Shown here: piece after piece, positions 1-7,602 of the stretch
How positions within the stretch are numbered: position 1 is the stretch's first letter
How the letters are laid out: the number at the start of each line of letters is the position of its first letter
Assembly (NCBI GenBank): GCA_012744475.1
Contig: JAAYBV010000065.1
Span: forward strand, 110,187 to 174,186
DNA: 64,000 nt
Direction of reading: 5' to 3'
Source: Phycisphaerae bacterium
GTDB taxonomy: Bacteria; Planctomycetota; Phycisphaerae; Sedimentisphaerales; Anaerobacaceae
Program-made: the position numbers and the translations under genes
The notes under the pieces: generated by a model
The model's database searches: none
Told to the model about the DNA's origin: nothing
The model's input: only the letters and a program-made list of their open reading frames with translations

Positions 1-452
1 GAAAGGAACTCTTCCTGGCTCCAGCCAGTCTCCGTAGCCACCTGGGGAAGAAAACACCCCGACGAGCAGCCGCTCCTGATGTAGATTCCATCGGTCCCAA
101 GACGCAGACTGAGTGGATCGTCCGTCTTCTCCAGTGGCGACAGGACCGAAATCTCCACATCCAGCTTGTCCAACTCGCCCGGCGTGATCGGGTCGCCCAG
201 GAAGCGGGGATCGCTGCTGGCCGAGGCCTTGGCCATGTCCACGGTCAGCTCGATCAGAGGCTTGTCCGAGGTGAACTGACCGATGCAGCCGCGAAGTCGC
301 CGGCGGTTCTTGAGCGTGACGAAGCACCCGCACGGGGCGGTCAGTACCGGATCGTCCGACTGCGGCTTCGGTAGCGGCTGGCCCGTCACCACCGCTCGCA
401 CCGTGTCGCGGGCAATCCGCAGCAGTTCGTTTTGTTGGACTTCATTCAGCAC
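1..452 (-). CDS. AMMECR1 domain protein (C-terminus cut by window edge)
   Basis: About 150 residues are visible before the left edge. The translation carries the AMMECR1 family core: a helix LLRIARDTVRAVVTG near the N-terminus, then the signature CGCFVTLKNRRRLRGCIG, followed by DPRFLGDPITPGELDKLDVEISVLSPLE and the start of the RSGCSSGCFLPQVATETGWS segment. The family is the A component of the AmmeMemoRadiSam grouping; its biochemical role is unsettled, though the cysteine in GCIG is invariant. The reading frame begins directly after the stop of the upstream YqaA gene with no ATG available; a GTG giving VLNEVQQNELL at 452 aligns with normal family N-termini, and a TTG at 470 is the alternative. 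The genes are probably cotranscribed. The memo (MEMO1-like) and radical SAM partners are not visible and could lie beyond the edge. Confidence 0.85.
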   Translation of the reverse strand, partial: MLNEVQQNELLRIARDTVRAVVTGQPLPKPQSDDPVLTAPCGCFVTLKNRRRLRGCIGQFTSDKPLIELTVDMAKASASSDPRFLGDPITPGELDKLDVEISVLSPLEKTDDPLSLRLGTDGIYIRSGCSSGCFLPQVATETGWSQEEFL

Positions 453-488
453 GTCGGATGTCCGTGTCAAAGAGGATGTGGGAAACCG

Positions 489-1136
489 TCAGTGCAGCCA
501 CTTGATCGCGAAGAAACCACCGACCAACAGAACCACGAAGGCCAGAGACAGCCAGTTGAAGTGCTTCTCGATGACAGGTCGGATTCGCTCGCCCTTCCAC
601 CCCATCAGGCCGGCTACGATGAAGAACCTGGCCGAGCGGCTGATGGCTGAGGCGAGAAAGAACCCCGGAAAGCTGATCTGGGCGACGCCGGCCGAGATCG
701 TGCATACCTTGTACGGCAAAGGTGTGAATCCGCACGTGAATACAATCCAGAAGTCATATTTCGCGTACCAACCCTCGAATTTGGCGAAATTAGCCTCCGT
801 AAGGCCGATGCCGCCCAGATGCGCGTAGGCCCAAGGCCCGATTGCCGACCAGAGAAACATCCCGATGGCGTAGCCCAGAATCCCCCCCAGGACCGAGGCA
901 ATCGAGCACGCCAAGGCGAACCGGAACCATCTTCGCGGGGCGCCCAGCGTCAGGGGCGCCAGAAGGACATCCGGCGGGATCGGGAAGAAGCTCGACTCGG
1001 CGAAGCTCAGGATAAACAGAGCCGTCGGCCCATGCCGAGTCTCGGCAAAATGGATCACCCAGTCATAGAGTCGTCGGTGCCAATGCCACCACGCGACGGT
1101 CTTTGCTCCCTGCGGTTGCATCACAACGCCTGCCAT
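489..1136 (-). CDS. YqaA/DedA-type (VTT domain) membrane protein
   Basis: A 215-residue integral membrane protein of the DedA/SNARE-associated superfamily, closest in pattern to the YqaA branch. Early residues WHRRLYDWVIHFAETRHGP lead into the hallmark FAESSFFPIPPDVLLAPLTLG, then SVLGGILGYAIG and the conserved TPLPYKVCTISAGV re-entrant region; the last helix is near the C-terminus, ending IKWLH. Relatives are thought to act in membrane homeostasis or lipid scrambling; the substrate here is unknown. The reading frame is open further upstream, but a promoter at 1170-1198 predicts transcription starting near 1163, so the ATG at 1136 is preferred over the long GTG form that would overlap ispE. 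A second in-frame ATG lies at 1121. The AMMECR1 gene follows after the stop. Confidence 0.85.
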   Translation of the reverse strand: MAGVVMQPQGAKTVAWWHWHRRLYDWVIHFAETRHGPTALFILSFAESSFFPIPPDVLLAPLTLGAPRRWFRFALACSIASVLGGILGYAIGMFLWSAIGPWAYAHLGGIGLTEANFAKFEGWYAKYDFWIVFTCGFTPLPYKVCTISAGVAQISFPGFFLASAISRSARFFIVAGLMGWKGERIRPVIEKHFNWLSLAFVVLLVGGFFAIKWLH

Positions 1137-1164
1137 AGGAATCCACCAACTCGGGTCCGAACGC

Positions 1165-1193
1165 TCAACAAGATAGAACCGAGCGCGTATAAT
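1165..1193 (+). promoter_or_regulatory. Predicted sigma-70 promoter for ispE
   Basis: TCAACA (-35) and TATAAT (-10) separated by 17 bases, about 80 bases before the ispE ATG. The -10 is perfect, the -35 matches 4 of 6. It overlaps the opposing promoter. Confidence 0.55.
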
Positions 1194-1198
1194 GTCAA
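1170..1198 (-). promoter_or_regulatory. Predicted sigma-70 promoter for the YqaA gene
   Basis: On the minus strand TTGACA and TATCTT are separated by 17 bases, ending about 34 bases upstream of the chosen ATG at 1136. The element overlaps the ispE promoter almost base for base, so the two promoters cannot both be occupied by polymerase. Confidence 0.6.
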
Positions 1199-1273
1199 CC
1201 GACAGGTCCGGGGTCGGCTTTCCCAAAGGACACGGACCGATTCCCACACGGAAGACAAGAGCGAAAGGCATCG

Positions 1274-2173
1274 ATGACACATCCGCCGCAGTTCGAGGCA
1301 CTGGCAGAGGGCCTGCTCGTCAGAGCTCCGGCCAAGTTGAACCTCAGTCTCCTGATCGCCGGGAAGCGTCCGGACGGATTCCACGAGATCGAGACCGTCA
1401 TGGCCAAGATCGACTGGTACGACGAGGTGAGACTCGAGCCGGGACCGCCCGGAATCGACCTGACTTGCAACGGTCTCCACTGGGCGCCGCAGGGCAAGGA
1501 GAACCTCGTCTACCGAGCGGCCGAAGAGGTCTTCCGTGAGGCGGGCCGGACGGCGGGCGTTCGATTGACCCTCACCAAGAACATCCCCGCCGGCTCGGGC
1601 TTGGGGGGAGCCAGCAGCGACGCCGCCGCGACCCTGATGGGCCTCAACAGGTACTTTGACCTCGGGTTGTCTCCGCACCACTTGACGGAGGTCGCCGGGC
1701 GGCTCGGCAGTGACGTCGCCTTCTTCTTCGGCGGCCCATTGGCCCTCTGCACCGGAAGAGGAGAAAAAATAACGCCGTTGGACGTCACGTTCGACTTTGC
1801 CGCCCTGCTCATCCTGCCCGATATAAATGTATCCACAGCAAAGGTTTACGCCAACTACACGCACGACGAAAGTAAATACCGCCAGTGGCGCCTGCGCGCA
1901 AACGAATACCTCAGCAAAAACAGGATTGATTTCGTGGCGCGGATGTGCGCAAATATGTTAGAGGCAAGTTGTTACCGTGTTCTTCCGGAACTCGGGCAAC
2001 TGAAGGAGACCGTAGAGTCACTGGGCATCGGGTCCGTCTGTCTGAGCGGCAGCGGTTCGACCCTCTACGTGATGGTGCGCGACACGGATTCGGGACGCCT
2101 TGGTTCTCTGCGAGACCGGATAGCAGGCAAGACCGGCTGCCGCTGTATTGTTGTGGGGAACAATTCGTGGTAG
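1274..2173 (+). CDS. ispE: 4-diphosphocytidyl-2-C-methyl-D-erythritol kinase
   Basis: GHMP-superfamily kinase of the MEP (non-mevalonate) isoprenoid pathway; it phosphorylates CDP-methylerythritol using ATP in the cytoplasm. The 299-residue length is normal. Visible motifs are APAKLNLSLLIAGKRPDGFHE near residues 18-37 (substrate-binding lysine and the DGFH/DGYH loop), the ATP-binding glycine/serine loop IPAGSGLGGASSDAAATL near 95-112, and the C-terminal GHMP loop SLSGSGSTLY-like CLSGSGSTLYVM near 255. The ATG is preceded by GAAAGG at good spacing. spoVG follows 21 bases downstream; ispE-spoVG proximity is also seen in Bacillus and Clostridia, which supports both identifications. Confidence 0.97.
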   Translation: MTHPPQFEALAEGLLVRAPAKLNLSLLIAGKRPDGFHEIETVMAKIDWYDEVRLEPGPPGIDLTCNGLHWAPQGKENLVYRAAEEVFREAGRTAGVRLTLTKNIPAGSGLGGASSDAAATLMGLNRYFDLGLSPHHLTEVAGRLGSDVAFFFGGPLALCTGRGEKITPLDVTFDFAALLILPDINVSTAKVYANYTHDESKYRQWRLRANEYLSKNRIDFVARMCANMLEASCYRVLPELGQLKETVESLGIGSVCLSGSGSTLYVMVRDTDSGRLGSLRDRIAGKTGCRCIVVGNNSW

Positions 2174-2194
2174 AGCTTTGGGCGAGGCGAGAAC

Positions 2195-2635
2195 ATGGAA
2201 ATCACCGAAGTCCGGGTCAAGTTGGTCAAGAACAAGGACGACCGCCTCAAGGCGTTCTGCTGCATCACTCTCGACAACGAGTTCGTGATTCGCGACATCA
2301 AGGTCATTGAGGGAACGGACGGCCATTTCGTCGCGATGCCCTCGCGCAAGATGAGCGATCACTGCCAGAAGTGCGGCGGCAAGAACCACCTGCGAGCCCG
2401 GTACTGCAACAACTGCGGCGCCCCCTTGCCCGAGAACCGCACCAGAAAGGACCCTCAGGGCCGAATGAAGCTGCACGCCGACATCGCACACCCGATCAAC
2501 ACGAAATGCCGCCAGCGGATTCAGAAGGCCGTCGTGGCGATGTTCGAGAAGGAAGTGGAGAAGTCGAAGCTTCCGGGCTATCAACCCGTTGATCTCGATG
2601 ACGACGACGATGAGATCACGGAAACGGAAGGTTGA
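2195..2635 (+). CDS. spoVG: SpoVG family protein with an inserted zinc ribbon
   Basis: The ends match SpoVG, a small RNA/DNA-binding regulator: [11 protein letters not shown] at the start, [17 protein letters not shown] and FVAMPSRK in the middle, and [18 protein letters not shown] near the end. Between MPSRK (residue 52) and DIAHPIN (residue 96) there are about 40 extra residues with Cys57-x2-Cys60 and Cys71-x2-Cys74, the spacing of a rubredoxin-like zinc ribbon. In ordinary SpoVG (about 85-97 residues) this spot holds a short loop. The C-terminus ends in an acidic tail ([13 protein letters not shown]). The insert falls in a surface loop next to the helix used for nucleic-acid binding, so altered target recognition is a reasonable inference. 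Cotranscription with ispE is likely. Confidence 0.9.
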   Translation: MEITEVRVKLVKNKDDRLKAFCCITLDNEFVIRDIKVIEGTDGHFVAMPSRKMSDHCQKCGGKNHLRARYCNNCGAPLPENRTRKDPQGRMKLHADIAHPINTKCRQRIQKAVVAMFEKEVEKSKLPGYQPVDLDDDDDEITETEG

Positions 2636-2772
2636 AGGCTGTGGCGGTCTCAGAAGATCGCCGGCGGGTGTGATAAGACAAGCATGGACATCGCTCCTCC
2701 GCCCAATCGGTCTACGCCGGACACACGAATCCGTCAGCCGAGCGGTAACAGACCGGGTCCGGCAGTTCTCGA

Positions 2773-3054
2773 CTATGCCGTCAGGTCTTCCAGCACCCTG
2801 TCGAGCGCCAGATCGAGGCGTTCCGTCAGATCGTATCTGCCCTCGGTGATCTGCCGGCGAAGTTTCAGGATCTTCTCCCGGCGAATCTCCGGCAGACAGG
2901 CGATCTGTTTGAGCACCTGGCCGATCGGCGTATTGTGAATGTTGTCGAGGATTTGTTCCATGACCATGTCCTGGTCCCGGGTCAGATCCATCTCAAGAGG
3001 ATCCACCCATTGCTCATTGTTGTGTGCGAACGTGCTGGAATCAAAGTCCGGCAT
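2773..3054 (-). CDS. Small FlgM-like (anti-sigma-28-like) protein
   Basis: A 93-residue acidic protein. Its C-terminal half, REKILKLRRQITEGRYDL followed by TERLDLALDRVLEDL, has the helix-turn-helix pattern of FlgM-type anti-sigma factors (KV..LR..I..G.Y......A..LL). The N-terminal half is rich in D, N and E and looks disordered, as in FlgM. No flagellar genes are visible in the window, so the partner sigma factor is unknown. A weak sigma-28-like box is discussed in the findings. The ATG has an AAGGTAAG ribosome-binding site. It could instead be an unrelated small helical protein. Confidence 0.5.
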   Translation of the reverse strand: MPDFDSSTFAHNNEQWVDPLEMDLTRDQDMVMEQILDNIHNTPIGQVLKQIACLPEIRREKILKLRRQITEGRYDLTERLDLALDRVLEDLTA

Positions 3055-3440
3055 GCTACTTACCTTGCCAATAACAAGCCTGAACGACCGAGCCCATCGC
3101 TACCGATGGAAACCCGCACCACTATATGTTGTAGGTCCCAAGAAACTCACTCAAACCTCAAATCAACATTGATATCGACATACCCGGTTTGAAAACTTTA
3201 GAGAAGTTTTGCCCGGAATCCACCCATTCGAGGCAGAAATCTCCGTCCAAATGCAGAAAAAGTGCCGCCTCTCAGTACAGGTCGAGGCAATCTTCGACAT
3301 TCGGACGTCCGAGGAATGGTCCGTGGCCCCGACCGGGGAGCACAATCGTGTGAATCTGGGAAACGTACTATATGTAGTGATAGGCGACGAAATGAAGATA
3401 TTCCGGTAAAAGGCTGGACAATGATACTGATCGGGCCTTT
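3055..3440. other. Intergenic region, AT-richer than its surroundings
   Basis: About 385 bases between the end of the gsp operon and the FlgM-like gene, both read leftward. It holds a hairpin next to gspM and presumably the promoter and leader of the FlgM-like gene. No convincing reading frame, riboswitch or tRNA was seen; short open frames on both strands lack start signals and recognisable content. Confidence 0.6.
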
Positions 3441-3441
3441 T
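3408..3441 (-). terminator. Possible terminator of the gsp operon
   Basis: On the minus strand, AAAAGGC starting within the gspM stop codon pairs with GCCTTTT after a 20-base loop. The T-run is in the right arm. The loop is long, so the terminator call is tentative. Confidence 0.4.
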
Positions 3442-3941
3442 CAGTAGTCGTACTGGAAGGTCATGTCCAGATCCCACTGGTCGGGCACGCCGGGCTTCTT
3501 CGTCAGCTTGAGCCGTTCGCAGTTGAGGTTCACCCACATCGACTGGATGGTCGAGAGGAATCTCGCGGCCTGAACGATGCTGACGCCGACAAGACCGACC
3601 CGGGCCTGTTGGCTTTCTTTCTTTCCAGTAGTGACAACCTGCCCCGAACTGAGCGTATACTGGCTCGACCGAATGCCACAGAGATTGACCACACGGTCCA
3701 CCGCTTCGGCATAGGCGAACTTTCCAAGGCTTTTGGTGTCCTGGGCAAGCTTCACACGCTCGGGGTCCCTTTCGATGATGCTCAGGATGGTGTTCTTGGC
3801 TTCCGCGTACAGTTTCTCATCCTCATCCCAAGCCTTCTGGGCCCGCGGCAGATACATGCCCCACACCAGCAGCGGCCAAAGGCCCACGAGGATCGGGGCC
3901 AGCACATAGTAGAGGATCGGGTTCTTGTATATGTCGCGCAT
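3441..3941 (-). CDS. gspM: Type II secretion GspM-like inner-membrane protein
   Basis: 166 residues with one N-terminal transmembrane segment (YYVLAPILVGLWPLLVWGMY, about residues 9-28) and a periplasmic ferredoxin-like domain, the PilO/GspM architecture. GspM sits in the inner-membrane platform with GspL and GspF. It is last in the gsp C-to-M order, which is the main evidence for naming it, because GspM sequences diverge fast. The ATG at 3941 has GGAG eight or nine bases upstream; a longer in-frame start would overlap gspL. A hairpin follows the stop. Confidence 0.75.
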   Translation of the reverse strand: MRDIYKNPILYYVLAPILVGLWPLLVWGMYLPRAQKAWDEDEKLYAEAKNTILSIIERDPERVKLAQDTKSLGKFAYAEAVDRVVNLCGIRSSQYTLSSGQVVTTGKKESQQARVGLVGVSIVQAARFLSTIQSMWVNLNCERLKLTKKPGVPDQWDLDMTFQYDY

Positions 3942-3957
3942 TGGCTCGTCTCCGGCC

Positions 3958-5400
3958 TTATTTCTTCGGCTCAACCGTTAGCGTAAACGTATCACGGCCG
4001 CCCTTCTCGACATACCCTTCTTTCTTTCGCGCCAGGCCGGCCTTCTCCATCGCGTCGAAGACCCTCAACGTGCTCGGGCGTCCGGATGTATCCCCGCTGA
4101 TGACGATGTTCGCGGCGCTGAGCGTAACGGTGTCGATGTTCAGATCGGTCTGGGCCGCACAGGCGTTCAGGGCCTGCAGCACCAGCGTCAGTTTGGCGGA
4201 TATGGTTCCCTGATCGGCGCCGACGCCGCTCTTGTGCGCGATGATGATCCTCAGAGCACTGGCCAGCTTCTGCGAGGCGCCCCTCATCGCGTCGGGGAGC
4301 TTCTCCTCGCCCGGCATCACCATCAGGTAATCGGGCTCCAGCTTCTCACGCAGAGCAGCCCTGTACCGATTCACCAGCATCAGCCGCGATTGCGCGTAGA
4401 CCCCGCAGGCCAGCAACAGGAGCGTCAGGGAGATGCTCAGGGACCGCACCGACCTCTCCAAACGGAGCTTCTTGCCCAGGTAGGGCATATGATCGTTGCG
4501 GAAATTGGCGCCTTTGTCCCTCTCCGACTCGGGAAGCGCCGCCCCGTAGGCGATGGCGAAATCCACCGGATTGCTGCAATCGGTCAGTTCGCCTCGATCG
4601 ATCACCCGAACGGCTGTGAGGTCGCAATCTTCGACATGGAAGGGGACCTTCTGACCGAGGTCCCGGGCCGTGAGGCCGTTCTGGACATCCAGGACGCATA
4701 GTCTGGGGCTCGAATCGCCCGCGCCGCTCACGGCAGCCGTGATCAGGGCCTCTCGAACCAGCAGGGCCTTGCGATCCTGCGACGGGCCGACGGGGAACGC
4801 CCGCATGAACGAGCCGCCGTCGGTGTTCTGTGGTCCGATCAGGTAGCCGCGTGTGTCCGAGAGCAATGCGTGGACGCGGCCGGCATCATCCGATGCATCG
4901 TGCATCTCAAGGTACTTCGACAGACACGAAACGTCGGGGCAGACCGCCACGGGATCGATCCCATTGCTTCGCAGGGACAGGAGGATGTCCGACAAGATGC
5001 TGCGCTGTGCGGTGAACACGTCGAGGCCGGCCCCGGTCTGGTCCTTCGAGGCAATCCGGAAGGCCACTGCCATGTCGCTGACATCTGTCGCGAGCGCTTC
5101 CTCTGTGTCGAACCTGACGGTGGCCGCGATCTTCTTGTAGTCGGCGAACTCGCTGTGAACCTTGTGCTGCATGAACAGGGCGCAATCCAACGCCACGGCC
5201 GACTCGGAGAATTTCAAGCCCCGCTCGGCACAGGTCTGTGCGATGCGGTCGGCCAGAACCTGCTGGCTCGGCGCGTCCTCGCCGGTCAGATCGAGCGAGA
5301 AACACCCCAGCAGCCTGGCCTGTCCCCCTTGCGGGGCCAGACAGACGACGGTCGCCCGGTCTTTCCTCAAATAGATGCCTAAACGCCTTCGCGACTCCAT
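3958..5400 (-). CDS. gspL: Type II secretion GspL-like platform protein
   Basis: 480 residues. The first about 300 form a cytoplasmic actin/PilM-like fold (N-terminal strand RRLGIYLRKDRATVVCL; later DCALFMQHKV and the SNPVDFAIAYGAAL end of the actin-like part), which recruits the GspE ATPase. A transmembrane helix near 320-340 (ISLTLLLLACGVYA) is followed by a periplasmic PilN-like domain to residue 480. This layout (PilM-like plus PilN-like in one chain) is that of GspL. The start at 5400 has GGGAG upstream; an alternative start lies 12 codons further. It is 16 bases from gspM and about 70 from gspK. Confidence 0.82.
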   Translation of the reverse strand: MESRRRLGIYLRKDRATVVCLAPQGGQARLLGCFSLDLTGEDAPSQQVLADRIAQTCAERGLKFSESAVALDCALFMQHKVHSEFADYKKIAATVRFDTEEALATDVSDMAVAFRIASKDQTGAGLDVFTAQRSILSDILLSLRSNGIDPVAVCPDVSCLSKYLEMHDASDDAGRVHALLSDTRGYLIGPQNTDGGSFMRAFPVGPSQDRKALLVREALITAAVSGAGDSSPRLCVLDVQNGLTARDLGQKVPFHVEDCDLTAVRVIDRGELTDCSNPVDFAIAYGAALPESERDKGANFRNDHMPYLGKKLRLERSVRSLSISLTLLLLACGVYAQSRLMLVNRYRAALREKLEPDYLMVMPGEEKLPDAMRGASQKLASALRIIIAHKSGVGADQGTISAKLTLVLQALNACAAQTDLNIDTVTLSAANIVISGDTSGRPSTLRVFDAMEKAGLARKKEGYVEKGGRDTFTLTVEPKK

Positions 5401-5470
5401 GCTCAAGAATCTCCCAAACTCAAGGCGGCCTTGCACCTGCCCCGACGGGGGCGCAGAAAGCGGCCCTTAC

Positions 5471-6778
5471 TTAGTCGGATATCACGGCGATCCGCTTTAC
5501 TTTGCGTCCTTCCTTGCTGACGCCCGCCACCGCTACCGCCCGGGCTGCGCCGCTGACCGCAGTGACCCGCACGGTGAAGACTGTGCTGGTGGTTGTCAGG
5601 AACGACTGGCATTTCTCGATGGCGTCGCCATAGCGAAAAATGTCCTTCTTGGCTTCTTCAATGTCCGAGAATGGCTGGACGCGCCTCCGCTGGATGATGG
5701 CCTCGGCGATCTTCGGCGCATCGGCGACACTGCCGAAGGTCAGGGCCGCCTCCAGGACGTGGCGAGGCGCCGAGTTGATGTTGACCTGCCGGGTCGCCCA
5801 GAGCCCGAGGTACTTCATCGCGGATTCGTTGCGGCTGCTGCTGACTACGCTCGGTCTCGTGAATATCTCGGTGTCGATCAGAGAGCTATGGAAAAGGCGC
5901 GAGAACGCGGCGTTCTGCTGGTCCATCTGCTCGGTCACGGTAACGGTGGTGCGGGCCGTACGCTGCACCGTCGACTTCGTGTTCGCGGTCCGGGTCCGCG
6001 TCACCCGGCTTCGCAAACTCGCCGGCGGCGCCGCCGCCGCGACCGACATGGCCTTGAACTCGATGGTGAAGGGTCGGACCTTGGCCACCTCCCCCAGGTC
6101 TTCTCTGACGCCTTTGATCTCGTCGGGCAGGTATCCCATCCACTCGCAGAACGTGACGAAACCGGCGTTGGCCTGGGCTTGGAGCTTCTCGTCCTGGATC
6201 AGCGCCCAGCCCAGAGGGTACTTCGCATTCTCATCTTCGACCTCCACCGTCACCCTGGCCGAACCGATCTCGAACTCCAGCGGCGCCGTCACGAGCGGCC
6301 AGCGCGGACCGTAGGGACCCGGTATCGTCACGGATGCCGTTGAAGTTGTTGTGAGGGCATCGTCGGCGCCGTTGGCATCGTTGACGTCCGTCGAGACCAC
6401 CCCTCTACTCCGATTCGTTTCGTTGAAGGATCTTTCTTCTCCGGTCAATCCGGCGGCGACCTCCGCCAGGAGTTCCTGGTACTGCGTCTCGGTCATGGCG
6501 AAGATATCGGAGAAGTCCGGCTCGTTGGGATGACTGACCAACTGGGGCTGAAGGTCGGTCAGCGAGGCCAATGCGTACTTCATCGCGGACGTACAGGCGT
6601 ACTGCGACTGGGCGTAGTCAATGATGAAGCGGTCCCGATGTCGACGGGTAGCCACCTGGACACTGAGCGTGTACCCCAGTGTCGAGAGGATGACCAGAAT
6701 CACCAGCGTGATCAGCAGGACCACGCCATGGCGGTTCCGGAGGCTATCGCTTTCTTGTCGGCTGGACCGATCGCACAT
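5471..6778 (-). CDS. gspK: Type II secretion minor pseudopilin GspK-like
   Basis: About 435 residues. A basic leader ends RHG and is followed by VVLLITLVILVILSTLGYTL, a prepilin-type hydrophobic helix that lacks Glu at +5, as is usual for GspK and unlike the other pseudopilins. The soluble domain is large (GspK is normally about 320 residues) and holds ENAKYPLGWALI and ATRQVNINSAPRHVLEAAL, the latter a helix-hairpin-helix-like NINTA motif typical of GspK. A strange Thr/Arg/Val-rich stretch (TRTRTANTKSTVQRTARTTVTV) sits in the middle. The start is uncertain: ATGs at 6841, 6820 and 6778 are all possible; the last has GGAAAG upstream and overlaps gspJ by 35 bases. GspK caps the tip with GspI and GspJ. 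Confidence 0.82.
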   Translation of the reverse strand: MCDRSSRQESDSLRNRHGVVLLITLVILVILSTLGYTLSVQVATRRHRDRFIIDYAQSQYACTSAMKYALASLTDLQPQLVSHPNEPDFSDIFAMTETQYQELLAEVAAGLTGEERSFNETNRSRGVVSTDVNDANGADDALTTTSTASVTIPGPYGPRWPLVTAPLEFEIGSARVTVEVEDENAKYPLGWALIQDEKLQAQANAGFVTFCEWMGYLPDEIKGVREDLGEVAKVRPFTIEFKAMSVAAAAPPASLRSRVTRTRTANTKSTVQRTARTTVTVTEQMDQQNAAFSRLFHSSLIDTEIFTRPSVVSSSRNESAMKYLGLWATRQVNINSAPRHVLEAALTFGSVADAPKIAEAIIQRRRVQPFSDIEEAKKDIFRYGDAIEKCQSFLTTTSTVFTVRVTAVSGAARAVAVAGVSKEGRKVKRIAVISD

Positions 6779-7565
6779 CGACTTGTTCGCTTTCCGATTT
6801 CTCGGCTTCTGCTTCGCCATCTGTTGAAGTATCGTTGCCATCCTGTGTTTCAGCGCCCGAACCGGCCGTCGTGCCAAATCGGATCGTCCGCAACCTGTCG
6901 ACCGCCATCGTCCGGCTGACCTTCTCCTCCTCGGCCACGTCCAGCGTCCCACGAACCGTCTCGTAGGGCTGGGCAAACGAAATCGTTACTCGGACCCCGG
7001 GCGGCGGTGAGGGGCTCGACCAGCGGTCCACGGCCCCGTCTCCCTTGGGGACCTCGATCCGGAAGTGCGTCACCCCTCGGCAGACGGGGACGAACGAGTA
7101 GTTGCTCTCCCACTGCTCCCGCTTGGCGTCGAGAAGCTTGTCTTCCAGCCCGATGCCGGTTCGGCTGCGGTAGATCACCAGGCCCGGGACGGCGCTGTCG
7201 TAGTCGTACCCCCCTCGCCAAGTGACTTCTTCGAGTGTCAGCTCTTTGTTCTCCGCATCCTTAAGAATCCGGCGCACGATCAGTTCGCCGGTGATGAACC
7301 CGTTGTCGAACCCGTTTCGGATCTGCACGGTGACGTTGCCGTCGGCGCCCACAATCCGGTCGAGGTCTTCGGCGATCCGTTGCAGTACCTCGGCCCCCAG
7401 CGCGGGCGTCTCGATCTTGTTGAGAACCGCTTCAGCCGCCCGGTTGGCCTGGCCGTAGACGCCCAGGATGGCGGTCAACACCATCGCGCCGATGACCAGG
7501 GCCGCCAGCATCTCTCCGAGAGAGTAGCCCCGGCGAAATCTCGATTGTCCGGCTCTCCTGTTCAT
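6744..7565 (-). CDS. gspJ: Type II secretion minor pseudopilin GspJ-like
   Basis: 273 residues with a prepilin peptidase site RRG/YSLGE (Glu at +5) followed by MLAALVIGAMVLTAIL. The body contains LQRIAEDLDRIVGAD, a pattern found in GspJ after the pilin helix (long alpha-helix then R..DL), and a beta-rich domain ending in an acidic tail. Position between gspI and gspK matches GspJ. The coding end overlaps gspK. The C-terminal about 40 residues are low-complexity (D, E, S). Confidence 0.8.
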   Translation of the reverse strand: MNRRAGQSRFRRGYSLGEMLAALVIGAMVLTAILGVYGQANRAAEAVLNKIETPALGAEVLQRIAEDLDRIVGADGNVTVQIRNGFDNGFITGELIVRRILKDAENKELTLEEVTWRGGYDYDSAVPGLVIYRSRTGIGLEDKLLDAKREQWESNYSFVPVCRGVTHFRIEVPKGDGAVDRWSSPSPPPGVRVTISFAQPYETVRGTLDVAEEEKVSRTMAVDRLRTIRFGTTAGSGAETQDGNDTSTDGEAEAEKSESEQVDVRSVQPTRKR

Positions 7566-7602
7566 AGCAAATTCAGGTCCTCAATCCCCGCGACCGCTAC
7601 GG

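Noticed and set aside
489-1301. Long form of the YqaA protein beginning at 1301
   Set aside because: It would overlap ispE and precede the predicted promoter at 1170-1198; the N-terminal extra part lacks family features.
3172-3200. Sigma-28 promoter for the FlgM-like gene as an annotated feature
   Set aside because: Spacer is two bases too long and the gene is more than 110 bases away; kept only as a weak finding.
3209-3409. Small plus-strand frame in the intergenic region
   Set aside because: Starts at TTG without ribosome-binding site and has no recognisable features.
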